A DNA stretch of 64,000 nucleotides from Veillonella agrestimuris (lineage in GTDB: Bacteria > Bacillota > Negativicutes > Veillonellales > Veillonellaceae). A program made the translations under genes and the position numbers. Below, piece after piece: positions 17,209-24,069 of the stretch (position 1 is its first letter; every line of letters starts with the position of its first letter). The notes under the pieces are model-generated. The model worked only from the letters and a program-made list of their open reading frames with translations, was not told the DNA's origin and ran no database searches. The DNA is taken from the NCBI RefSeq assembly GCF_943193065.1, contig NZ_CALPCS010000001.1, forward strand, positions 1 through 64,000, read 5' to 3'.

Positions 17209-17784
17209 TCAATATCCTCCCTTTAATAAAGTTATATCCCTCATATATTCATAATCTGCTACTTGATATTTTAATGCTTTCAGTTTTTGCTGTTTATAAT
17301 ATATATCGCCAATCAATCGTTGGATTTCTATATTAGGTAGTTTAGGTAACTGTATCTCCTTTAACATGCTCAAGCTATATCGTATAACTTTAGTGCCTTG
17401 TAGATTTTGTTGAAATTGCTTTTTAATGTCTGTATTTTCATTAATTAAGAAAGCTATATATCTATTGTCTACTTCTTTTCGTTTTAACGGCACCATCCGT
17501 ACATAATTCTGTGTAAAAATATAGCCTTCATGACTAGGATTAACCACCGTTGCTTTACCAGAAATCGTACTGAATATCAAATCTCCTGCCTCTAATTTAC
17601 TATTACTCTTTACCAACTTAATTTGTTTACGTTCCGCATTACTATCAGCAACACCCGTAAGATCCTCTTCTAATTCAATTTGACCATAAAAGGTATGCAA
17701 CGTAGCATTATCTGCTGTTGATTCCTCTAATCGAAACTGTGAAATCCCTGTATTGCTATGGAATAACTCTTTAATATAATACAT
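17209..17784 (-). CDS. Short HsdS-like protein with a single recognition-type domain
   Basis: A 191-residue protein that resembles one half of HsdS: an N-terminal TRD-like domain (GDLIFSTISGKATVV near residue 82, then YVRMVPLKRKEVDNRYIAF) and a short C-terminal helical region (IEIQRLIGDIYYKQQKLKAL). It lacks the WKQCKLGEV and ITLHQRK repeats, so it is outside the shuffling set. The start MYYIKELF is chosen because AGAGGTG lies six bases upstream of the ATG; the longer frame has no ribosome site. It is the first gene of the hsd operon. It could modulate assembly, act as a half-specificity subunit, or be an accessory DNA-binding protein; function is unknown. Confidence 0.65.
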   Translation of the reverse strand: MYYIKELFHSNTGISQFRLEESTADNATLHTFYGQIELEEDLTGVADSNAERKQIKLVKSNSKLEAGDLIFSTISGKATVVNPSHEGYIFTQNYVRMVPLKRKEVDNRYIAFLINENTDIKKQFQQNLQGTKVIRYSLSMLKEIQLPKLPNIEIQRLIGDIYYKQQKLKALKYQVADYEYMRDITLLKGGY

Positions 17785-17854
17785 ATGTAGCACCTCTTTT
17801 CTTATCACTACCAATAAAATCATCTGTCTAATATAAACTCTTAAATTTGCATGT

Positions 17855-17904
17855 AAAAAAATTACACTGTGTTCTCTTTCTATTTTAAGAATACAGTGTA
17901 ATTA
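17855..17904 (-). terminator. Intrinsic terminator of the GIY-YIG gene
   Basis: On the minus strand AATTACACTGTATTCT and AGAACACAGTGTAATT pair with one mismatch, followed by a T run. It separates the GIY-YIG gene from the hsd operon. Confidence 0.75.
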
Positions 17905-17917
17905 TATAAATGTCAAA

Positions 17918-18805
17918 TTATTTTTGTAATTTTTTAAAATTACTTTTATATCTATGTTCTTTTAATGTAATCCCTTTTTTAGTTTTCCACGCAATAAGTC
18001 CATTCGTACTCTGCCCCGTGAGGAACATAGCGGCTGCAGAAGGACTAGTAAACATAATATCTTCCAATATACAGTTATTTTTATCTTTAGGCACCGCATC
18101 TCTTTTAGACTTTAATACTTCAGAAAGTTTAGGTGCCCACTTGCGGGACACCTTGCTCCCTTTCAATAATAAAAAACCCTCATTCGTTTCTCTCGCAAAA
18201 CCTTTGATATCTTCTACCCCAACACGTTGAGATAAATATAATCTACGATCAACTTTTGATAAGTCTTCAGTGGTTTCATCAATCGGTGTCAAGAACTTCT
18301 TACCTAACAAGCCAATCGGCAAATTTGAAAACTCGATATAACCTTCCAATTCACTAACTTTTTCCTCTGTTACATTCCCTTTATTAGGTTCAGCATTATT
18401 AAATAGTTTATATCGTTTAGTTTCTAGCGCTAAGTTGAAATATCGATTTTCTAAATAATTCAAATCAGTAGGACCAAAGCTATCATTGGAAGTAGTTAAA
18501 ACAATGGCTTCATTCCAGAAATCTTTATCCCCATCTGTATCATGTTCCATTAAACAGCGCAAAGCACCATCTTCATTTTTTCTAACACCTGCTTGTCCAA
18601 TATAGACTAAAGGTTCATTGTTATCATTAGTACCAAATAACATGTAAATAGCACTTTGCTGCAATGCAGCAATAGATTTAGACTCAGCTAACAATGATCG
18701 GGGAATTTTATATACTACCCCCGTCCAATTGGCAAGAGTACATTTAATTCTGCCTGTAACTTCCCCGTCAATTAAAAATAAGTTTACACTCTTTCCTTTT
18801 ACCAT
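17918..18805 (-). CDS. GIY-YIG nuclease family protein with C-terminal DUF4357
   Basis: A 295-residue protein. A GIY-YIG-like domain occupies about residues 45-150: AIYMLFG and VYIGQAG are the two strands of the signature, and an Arg and a Glu follow at good spacing (ALRCLMEHD; YLENRYFNLA). The C-terminal 60 residues form a DUF4357 domain (SPSAAAMFLTGQSTNGLIAW). Proteins with this pairing are often found near restriction-modification genes, but no activity is firmly assigned. The ATG at 18805 has GAGG six bases upstream; the upstream TTG overlaps that ribosome site and is rejected. It has its own terminator and so its own transcript. Confidence 0.85.
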   Translation of the reverse strand: MVKGKSVNLFLIDGEVTGRIKCTLANWTGVVYKIPRSLLAESKSIAALQQSAIYMLFGTNDNNEPLVYIGQAGVRKNEDGALRCLMEHDTDGDKDFWNEAIVLTTSNDSFGPTDLNYLENRYFNLALETKRYKLFNNAEPNKGNVTEEKVSELEGYIEFSNLPIGLLGKKFLTPIDETTEDLSKVDRRLYLSQRVGVEDIKGFARETNEGFLLLKGSKVSRKWAPKLSEVLKSKRDAVPKDKNNCILEDIMFTSPSAAAMFLTGQSTNGLIAWKTKKGITLKEHRYKSNFKKLQK

Positions 18806-18975
18806 TTTCAACCTCGCAGATAATCCTCTCTAATAATTCTAAAAGCCAGTTCTATTTACTTTTATTGTACTACAAAATTTTATTTTTCCTTGTTTTCTTC
18901 TGTATTTCGCATATAATTTATATAGAACTTACCTATTAGTAAATGTTCATCAGTAAATGAAAGGAGTAATAGCGT

Positions 18976-19755
18976 ATGACACTTACTATATGTATCCTTG
19001 TTATTATTTTAATCGGTGTATATCTAAATCTTTATATAACTTGGAGAAATAATTATCAATCAAATAAAATAAAGACTCAATCCCCTCATAATCAAGTATT
19101 ATATAATACTAGTGATAATACTAGTGATAGTTTAGCTAAATGCGAGATATCCTCAAAAACTGAAAACACTAACAAATCTAAAAAAAGGATTGCAAAAGAA
19201 AAAGAGAACCATTCCCCATATAAACCTATTGCTGAATATGCTGAATATTATGAACCTTGGTATATTCAAACACTCAGCGAAAAAAATGTATTCAACAGGC
19301 TCATCCGCATTCTTTCTCCTTATAATGTATATATATTTCCACAAGTTTCCTTTTCTTGTATTGTAACCGGAGAGGGAGAAGGAAAAGAGGCATATACATT
19401 TGCTAATTTCAATAGGATTGCAAAAAAAAGAGTCGACTACGCCATAGTTAATCATTATGGAAAAACATTATTTATCATAGAGCTAGATGGTGCAAGCCAT
19501 AATCCTAATGCTAAAGAATTATATACTGAAGATGGATTTTTACAAGAACTTAAAGATCAAGATCGGGACGAATTTTGGAAAATCTGCAAAATACCGAGTA
19601 TTAGAATTCCCCTTGCAGAAATTATGGACCTTGAGAAAAGCACCATAAATAAAAAAACAGACCAGTTAAGTCCGTATATAATAGATGAAAAATTATTTAA
19701 TCAGATTAAACAAAACCATAACATATTTGAATTATTGGAGGAGCACAGAAAATAA
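18976..19755 (+). CDS. Membrane-anchored DUF2726-domain protein
   Basis: A 259-residue protein. Residues 3-22 form one transmembrane helix (TICILVIILIGVYLNLYIT), residues 25-75 a polar Lys/Ser/Asn-rich linker, and residues 90-240 a DUF2726 domain. The domain shows RLIRILSPYNVYIFPQVSF, then KRVDYAIVNHYGKTLFIIEL, with Asp and Glu placed as in restriction-endonuclease-like folds, and SIRIPLAEI near the end. A nuclease-like role is an inference. ATG is preceded by GAAAGGAG. It is divergent from the GIY-YIG gene and lies at the right end of the accessory island, with AT-rich base use. Confidence 0.8.
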   Translation: MTLTICILVIILIGVYLNLYITWRNNYQSNKIKTQSPHNQVLYNTSDNTSDSLAKCEISSKTENTNKSKKRIAKEKENHSPYKPIAEYAEYYEPWYIQTLSEKNVFNRLIRILSPYNVYIFPQVSFSCIVTGEGEGKEAYTFANFNRIAKKRVDYAIVNHYGKTLFIIELDGASHNPNAKELYTEDGFLQELKDQDRDEFWKICKIPSIRIPLAEIMDLEKSTINKKTDQLSPYIIDEKLFNQIKQNHNIFELLEEHRK

Positions 19756-19850
19756 AAACTATTTATGCCAATATCTTCCTTCTAATAATTGAATAACACT
19801 AATAGAGTCATCACGTCACCAATAATGTCATCTATTCTATATACTTTTAT

Positions 19851-19925
19851 CACCACCAACTTTATACTAATCTTAAGGACTTTAAATGGATCTAGCCTTT
19901 GCTAATCACTCGAAGATTGGTGGTG
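19851..19925 (+). promoter_or_regulatory. Self-pairing leader that can hide the toxin ribosome site
   Basis: CACCACCAA (19851-19859) is the exact reverse complement of TTGGTGGTG (19917-19925), which contains the GGTGG ribosome site of the toxin ORF at 19933. A TATACT box at 19840-19845 would place the transcript start at or just before the first element. Such long-range pairing that blocks translation is a known feature of type I toxin messages. Confidence 0.55.
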
Positions 19926-19932
19926 GATCGAT

Positions 19933-20010
19933 ATGAGTACATATAAAGTATTAACTTTAATGATCTCCTTCGGGATACTTGTGGCGACTATTATCATAGC
20001 TGCAAAGTAA
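19933..20010 (+). CDS. Small hydrophobic toxin, type I toxin-antitoxin (holin-like toxin family)
   Basis: A 25-residue peptide starting MSTYKVLTLM and ending IIIAAK: a short polar N terminus, then one hydrophobic helix and a terminal lysine. The MSTY start and the LMISFG segment match the pattern of the holin-like toxin group (TxpA/BsrH relatives), whose members insert in the membrane and disrupt it. The GGTGG ribosome site is seven bases upstream. The 3' side of the message is overlapped by a probable antisense RNA (20050-20144), and a strong terminator follows at 20165-20205. The gene is too short for usual annotation cut-offs. Assignment rests on length, sequence pattern and the surrounding RNA signals. 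Confidence 0.7.
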   Translation: MSTYKVLTLMISFGILVATIIIAAK

Positions 20011-20049
20011 TTGACTTCTAGCAGACGTTAGCTTTTAAACCGTGGCATG

Positions 20050-20144
20050 AAAAAAGGCCCGACGTTGAGAGTCAGACCGTTTCTTCAAATAAACTTTTCG
20101 AGAAGCGAGAGCTGGCATTCGACAACCATTTATGCCTCACTTTG
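20050..20144 (-). ncRNA. Probable antisense antitoxin RNA
   Basis: On the minus strand a TATAAT box (complement of 20151-20156) would start an RNA near 20144. It would run for about 95 bases and end at a hairpin made by GGTCTGAC and GTCGGGCC (two G-U pairs, loop TCTCAAC, 20058-20080) followed by TTTTTTC. The plus-strand version of this hairpin pairs worse (C-A mismatches), which supports minus-strand transcription. The RNA overlaps the 3' part of the toxin message, as in txpA/ratA-type systems. Boundaries are predicted, not measured. Confidence 0.6.
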
Positions 20145-20164
20145 ATATAAATTATATCATATAT

Positions 20165-20205
20165 AAAGGGAGAAAGAAATTACAGAATTTCTTTCTCCCT
20201 TTTTT
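20165..20205. terminator. Intrinsic terminator of the toxin message, also facing the DUF898 gene
   Basis: A perfect 16-bp stem, AAAGGGAGAAAGAAAT (20165-20180) with ATTTCTTTCTCCCTTT (20187-20202), with T tail on the plus strand. It also lies 38 bases past the minus-strand DUF898 stop. Confidence 0.85.
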
Positions 20206-20242
20206 ATGTAAGCTAAATTACTACATTTAAAATAAGCTTTCA

Positions 20243-20551
20243 CTAATCCATAAAGTGCGTATGTTTTGTACGCCAATGTGTCATTTTATTGAACAACCAG
20301 AATCCGTAGATACCTAATGTAATGATGGTTAAGATCCACCATTTAATATAGCTGCCAAATAATTGTGTGCCTGTACCATCAAAGTACAAACGGCGGCCGT
20401 CAATGATTGTATTACGGCAAATCCATTTTTGCATCATTACTTCAGCCCATGGATAGGCAATGCCTAATGAAAACGTCACGATAATGGCCGCAATAATGCT
20501 ATAGCCAATAAATTCAATGACAGTACCTTCAAATTTTGATTCTTTCCCCAT
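20243..20551 (-). CDS. DUF898 (YjgN-family) small membrane protein
   Basis: A 102-residue protein with two transmembrane helices, about residues 14-36 and 68-90. It carries DUF898 hallmarks: SLGIAYPWAEV after helix 1, then DGRRLYFDGTGTQLFGSYIKWW and TLGIYGFW. Family function is unknown. Two in-frame ATGs exist; the second (MGKES) is chosen because the GGGG ribosome site is ten bases before it but only one base before the first. It ends close to the toxin-antitoxin region and marks the right flank of the accessory island. Confidence 0.82.
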   Translation of the reverse strand: MGKESKFEGTVIEFIGYSIIAAIIVTFSLGIAYPWAEVMMQKWICRNTIIDGRRLYFDGTGTQLFGSYIKWWILTIITLGIYGFWLFNKMTHWRTKHTHFMD

Positions 20552-20650
20552 GTAATTCATTCCCCTTTTCTGTTAACTGAAAGAATACAACATATATGTA
20601 TTATACAATATATTATCATTCCATTCATCTCATAGCTACTAACAATTAAT

Positions 20651-21202
20651 TTACATGACCCCTGTCGTTCCTGCTAATTGTGCTTTCCGTACTTCAATCG
20701 TAACTATTCGATTACCAGCGTCTACCGTAACATCGTTGAGGAATTCTTCAAAAATCTTGGCAGGTACATAGGTGACACCATTTATTAATACCGGTGCATC
20801 GTCCATAGGGTAATCCATGTCTAAATTAATAATTTGCAACTTCCCTTTTCGGTAATACGTCGATTGCCCTACTGGAAATTCCATACTAGCAATACTCATC
20901 TCTAAATGTGCAGCTTTTCGATCTGGTTGCCACGTAATATCATAGTTCAAAGCTTCCCCTACGGCACGAAGAGGGATAAGTACGTCACTTTTACCTCGTA
21001 ATGCTGGAACAACTCCCTTCGGTAATGCCACTGTTTTGCCTTCTACTACGATCTGATACTCCAATGGAGCTATTTGTTCTAACCCGCTGTGCATTGCTAT
21101 AGGCGTTTCAATATTGGTTGGTTTAATAGACTCTGCTGCAACTATAGAACCGAGTAATATAGTTAATGTAATAGCTGTACATAATAATCGTTTTAATTTC
21201 AT
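20651..21202 (-). CDS. Secreted protein with copper amine oxidase N-terminal (stalk) domain
   Basis: A 183-residue protein. Residues 1-22 are a signal peptide cleaved after IVAA. Residues 45-170 form a stalk domain of the copper amine oxidase N-terminal type: the VEGKTVALPKG entry strand, VLIPLRAVGEALNYDITWQP, and GVTYVPAKIFEEFLNDVTVD. Such domains occur as extracellular, cell-wall-associated modules in Firmicutes and lack catalytic residues; no enzyme domain is attached here. The upstream leader holds an attenuator-like switch (21304-21381) and a second hairpin (21230-21260) near the ribosome site. Confidence 0.82.
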   Translation of the reverse strand: MKLKRLLCTAITLTILLGSIVAAESIKPTNIETPIAMHSGLEQIAPLEYQIVVEGKTVALPKGVVPALRGKSDVLIPLRAVGEALNYDITWQPDRKAAHLEMSIASMEFPVGQSTYYRKGKLQIINLDMDYPMDDAPVLINGVTYVPAKIFEEFLNDVTVDAGNRIVTIEVRKAQLAGTTGVM

Positions 21203-21229
21203 TTCTTGTTATATTCCTTCAAAATATCT

Positions 21230-21260
21230 AAAGCGATATACATATCTTGTATATCGCTTT
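21230..21260 (-). promoter_or_regulatory. Leader hairpin before the stalk-domain gene
   Basis: A perfect 13-bp stem, AAAGCGATATACA with TGTATATCGCTTT and loop TATCT, 28 bases upstream of the start codon and just before the AAGGA ribosome site. On the plus strand it is followed by ATTATCTCTTTT. Its role is unknown; a message stabiliser is likely. Confidence 0.5.
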
Positions 21261-21303
21261 ATTATCTCTTTTAGTAACCATTCTAAACATATTTATGTGT
21301 TAA

Positions 21304-21381
21304 CGAAAAATGCCTAACGTTTAAAGCGTATGCTTTCACGTTAGGCATCATCTTTTCAACTCTTTTTAGATGAGCCTAACG
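21304..21381 (-). promoter_or_regulatory. Attenuator-like switch: mutually exclusive hairpins with a terminator
   Basis: Three complementary blocks lie in transcription order on the minus strand: CGTTAGGC (21381-21374), GCCTAACG (21346-21339) and CGTTAGGC (21319-21312), then a five-T run (21310-21306). Block 2 can pair with block 1 (stem extended by CATCT/AGATG) or with block 3 (stem extended by GAAAGC/GCTTT), and the latter forms a terminator. This is the classic layout of an antiterminator/terminator choice. The ligand or signal is unknown and I recognise no riboswitch core; a small RNA of about 100 bases is the alternative. Confidence 0.6.
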
Positions 21382-21413
21382 CTACCACACGTTAATGACT
21401 CTTCTTTATATTC

Positions 21414-21419
21414 AGTATA
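21414..21419 (-). promoter_or_regulatory. Extended -10 promoter for the attenuated transcript
   Basis: Minus strand TGGTATACT: a TATACT box with the TGN extension. The predicted start is near 21407, about 25 bases before the first switch block. The -35 region (TTTTGT at 17 bases) is poor. Confidence 0.5.
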
Positions 21420-21440
21420 CCATAGTTTCAGAAAATACAA

Positions 21441-21471
21441 AACCCTCTTTCACATAATTGGAAAGAGGGTT
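21441..21471 (-). terminator. Intrinsic terminator of infC-rpmI-rplT
   Basis: Stem AACCCTCTTTC / GAAAGAGGGTT (11 bp) begins ten bases after the rplT stop, with TTTTG on the exit side. Confidence 0.75.
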
Positions 21472-21480
21472 ATATTGCGA

Positions 21481-21831
21481 TTAAGCGTTTTTAGCTACTT
21501 CTACTAATTTAGTGAAAGCTGCTGCGTCGTTAACTGCGATGTCAGCCAACATTTTGCGGTTTACTTCAACGCCTGCTTTAGTTAAGCCAGCAATGAAACG
21601 GCTGTAAGTCATGCCGTTGATGCGAGCTGCCGCGTTGATACGAGCAATCCATAATTTACGGAATTCGCGTTTTTTCGCACGACGGTCACGACGAGCGTAG
21701 TACAACGCTTTCATTACGGATTCGTTAGCTTTTTTGAATAAACGAGAACGAGTACCACGGTAACCTTTAGCTAATTTTAAAATCTTTTTATGACGTGCAT
21801 GAGCTGTAACGCCCTTTTTCACTCTTGCCAT
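21481..21831 (-). CDS. rplT: 50S ribosomal protein L20
   Basis: A 116-residue basic protein with the full L20 sequence: N-terminal [18 protein letters not shown], the long helix with [20 protein letters not shown], and C-terminal [20 protein letters not shown]. It binds 23S rRNA early in large-subunit assembly. In many Firmicutes L20 also represses its own operon by binding the leader RNA. It is the last gene of infC-rpmI-rplT. Confidence 0.98.
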   Translation of the reverse strand: MARVKKGVTAHARHKKILKLAKGYRGTRSRLFKKANESVMKALYYARRDRRAKKREFRKLWIARINAAARINGMTYSRFIAGLTKAGVEVNRKMLADIAVNDAAAFTKLVEVAKNA

Positions 21832-21879
21832 TGTAAATTCCTCCTAAAAATCTATAGTAATGCGATTAATTCGTAACGA

Positions 21880-22077
21880 TTACGCGTATGGTAAGCATTT
21901 AAGTACGCGTTTGTAATCGGATTTGCTAACCAATGTAGCTTTACGTAAATTACGTTTACGAGCTGGAGATTTTTTCTCAAGAATGTGGCTTTTGAAAGCT
22001 TTTGCACGCTTGAATTCACCAGTACCAGTTACTCTGAAACGTTTAGCCGCTGCGCGACGTGTTTTAATTTTTGGCAT
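21880..22077 (-). CDS. rpmI: 50S ribosomal protein L35
   Basis: A 65-residue basic protein of normal length for L35, starting [20 protein letters not shown] and ending [10 protein letters not shown]. It lies between infC (18 bases upstream) and rplT (48 bases downstream), the usual position. Confidence 0.97.
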   Translation of the reverse strand: MPKIKTRRAAAKRFRVTGTGEFKRAKAFKSHILEKKSPARKRNLRKATLVSKSDYKRVLKCLPYA

Positions 22078-22095
22078 AATTCGAATCCTCCAAAA

Positions 22096-22605
22096 TTACT
22101 TACTCACTAAAATCATGGTCATATTGCGACCTTCTAATTTAGCTGCTTTTTCAACAGCAGCACTTTCTTTTAACTCTTCTGCAAAACGAGTCAATACTGC
22201 CATACCAAGTTCCGGATGGGATAATTCACGACCGCGGAACATGATAGTTACTTTTACCTTATTACCTTCTGCTAAAAATTTAGCAGCATTTTTCATTTTA
22301 ACGTAAAAGTCATGGTCTTCGATATGTGGACGTAGTTTTACTTCTTTCAAAGTTACTACTTTTTGTTTTTTCTTAGCTTCTTTGTCACGTTTTTGTTGTT
22401 CGTAACGATATTTACCATAGTTCATGATACGAGCTACTGGTGGTTTTGCATTCGGTGCAATTTCCACAAGATCAAGATTTTGTTCTTCCGCTAACGCTAA
22501 TGCTTCACGGCTAGACATAATACCGATTTGCTCGTTTTCAGGGCCCACAACGCGAAGTTCACGGGCACGAATCTCTTCGTTAATACGTGGTGTATCCTTG
22601 CTGAT
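22096..22605 (-). CDS. infC: Translation initiation factor IF-3, probable ATC start
   Basis: A 169-residue protein when begun at ISKDTPRINEEIRARELRVV. The N-terminal domain (to about residue 75) holds NLDLVEIAPNAKPPVARIM, and the C-terminal domain holds MFRGRELSHPELGMAVL. IF-3 binds the 30S subunit and rejects wrong start codons. There is no in-frame ATG near the right place: GGAGGTGA (22618-22611) stands eight bases before an ATC at 22605, while the nearest ATG is out of frame and an in-frame GTG overlaps the ribosome site. A non-standard AUU/AUC start used for self-regulation is known for infC in other bacteria. If the GTG at 22614 is used, the protein has three more residues. Confidence 0.93.
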   Translation of the reverse strand: MSKDTPRINEEIRARELRVVGPENEQIGIMSSREALALAEEQNLDLVEIAPNAKPPVARIMNYGKYRYEQQKRDKEAKKKQKVVTLKEVKLRPHIEDHDFYVKMKNAAKFLAEGNKVKVTIMFRGRELSHPELGMAVLTRFAEELKESAAVEKAAKLEGRNMTMILVSK

Positions 22606-22731
22606 AGCATTCACCTCCAAGAGAATAAAAAAGACGGATGGCATACGCCATCCGTAATACGTTCATCAAGTATATAACCTACTGCTTCTTGGCATTAGGT
22701 GAGTGGCGGATGGCCTCTGCTTCATAAGTAC
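22606..22731 (-). promoter_or_regulatory. Leader of the infC-rpmI-rplT operon with terminator/antiterminator choice
   Basis: An intrinsic terminator, ACGGATGGC-GTAT-GCCATCCGT followed by CTTTTTT (22655-22628), lies before infC. Upstream in the leader, GCCATCCG (complement of 22707-22714) is exactly complementary to the 5' arm CGGATGGC of that terminator, so it can form an antiterminator. This matches the logic of the L20-type leader known for this operon in Firmicutes. The assignment to L20 control is inferred from operon identity. Confidence 0.7.
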
Positions 22732-22737
22732 TTAGTT

Positions 22738-22767
22738 ATAATAACAAATATTGCCGTTATATGTCAA
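22738..22767 (-). promoter_or_regulatory. Sigma-A promoter of infC-rpmI-rplT
   Basis: Consensus TTGACA (22767-22762), an 18-base spacer and TATTAT (22743-22738). It lies about 130 bases before infC, consistent with a regulated leader. Confidence 0.75.
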
Positions 22768-22850
22768 GAACAAAGAATATAAAAAATACAAAATTTGTAT
22801 TATAAACACCCAAATATAAGGGTTAAGTACAAAAGATACTCAGCTTTTTG

Positions 22851-24068
22851 TTATAACAAGACAATCTCTACTAGCTCCCCTATTTGCAATGGTCCCGTTC
22901 CTGGTGGCACATCAATCAGTGCATTACAATTAATGGCCGATAGCAAACTAGATGGAGAGTTCTGTTCAGGCACAGTTACACATTGACCATCGTAATAAGC
23001 CCTAATAAACCTGCGACCTTTACTAAGTTTTGTAAATTCATTAGCCATTGTAGCTGATGTACGTTTATACATCACAGTCATATTACGACTAGCATGGGCT
23101 AATATAGGTCGTACTAATAATTCAAAGGTTGCCAATGCAGCAAATGGATTGCCTGACAAAGCAATACCTAATGCATGAGGACACCGATATCCTAACACAG
23201 GAGATCCCGGTTTCAATTGTAAGCGCCAAAATAGTTTTTCTCCTACAAGAGGCACTACATCGTGCATAATGTCTTTTTTCCCAACAGACACCGCACCAGT
23301 AGTAATGACAACATCATAGTCACCCTCGATACTTCGCAATGCATTGGCTACATAGTCTACATCATCTGACAAAATACCAATGGACGTTACATGACAGCCC
23401 AATTCTTGTAATCGCCCCTGCAACATATACATATTGCTATTGTATACCTTCCCCGCTTCCAGTGGAGCTCCCATAGGCAACAACTCTTCGCCAATACTCG
23501 CTAACGCTACTTTCAAACGTCGATAAACAGGTACTGTCATATGCCCCAATGTAGCTAATACACCAATATGAGCTACTGTGAGGGTCTCTCCTTGACGAAT
23601 CACAATAGTCCCACGCTTGATATCTTCACCAGCAATACAGTAGTTTTCATAGGCTTTCAAAGGTTTACATAGTGTAATGGTATTCCCTTCTAGCTCTACT
23701 AATTCTTGTGGCACTACCGCATCACATCCATTTGGTATAGGCGCACCAGTCATAATACGAATAGCTTCGCCGTTATGTACAGGATGTTCAAATACGGCAC
23801 CTGCACAGATTTCGCCAACTACGGTGAGCAAAACTGGACTTTCATCACCAGCGCTGATTGTATCTACAGAGCGAAGTGCATATCCGTCTACAGGGGAGCG
23901 ATGAAAAGGCGGATTATCTATATGAGCCGTAATATCTTCCCCTGCGACGCGATGCAACGCGTCGCTCAGTGCTACATGCTCTATCTCAGTTATAGGAGAA
24001 ATCGCCTCTTGTAAAATGCGAATCCCTACTTCTAAAGAAACTGCTACGTCACTTGTATAAACAGTCAT
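22851..24068 (-). CDS. moeA: Molybdopterin molybdenumtransferase MoeA
   Basis: A 405-residue enzyme that inserts molybdate into adenylated molybdopterin, the last general step of molybdenum cofactor synthesis. Marks: FHRSPVDGYALR near residue 60, RIMTGAPIPNGCDAVV near 107, TTGAVSVGKKDI near 240, and LSGNPFAALATFE near 303, the usual MoeA elements. The start MTVYTSDV is chosen because its ATG begins one base after the stop of the preceding nitroreductase, suggesting coupling. The longer GTG start at 24089 lies inside that gene. No other cofactor gene or molybdoenzyme is in the window. Confidence 0.93.
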   Translation of the reverse strand: MTVYTSDVAVSLEVGIRILQEAISPITEIEHVALSDALHRVAGEDITAHIDNPPFHRSPVDGYALRSVDTISAGDESPVLLTVVGEICAGAVFEHPVHNGEAIRIMTGAPIPNGCDAVVPQELVELEGNTITLCKPLKAYENYCIAGEDIKRGTIVIRQGETLTVAHIGVLATLGHMTVPVYRRLKVALASIGEELLPMGAPLEAGKVYNSNMYMLQGRLQELGCHVTSIGILSDDVDYVANALRSIEGDYDVVITTGAVSVGKKDIMHDVVPLVGEKLFWRLQLKPGSPVLGYRCPHALGIALSGNPFAALATFELLVRPILAHASRNMTVMYKRTSATMANEFTKLSKGRRFIRAYYDGQCVTVPEQNSPSSLLSAINCNALIDVPPGTGPLQIGELVEIVLL

Positions 24069-24069
24069 C

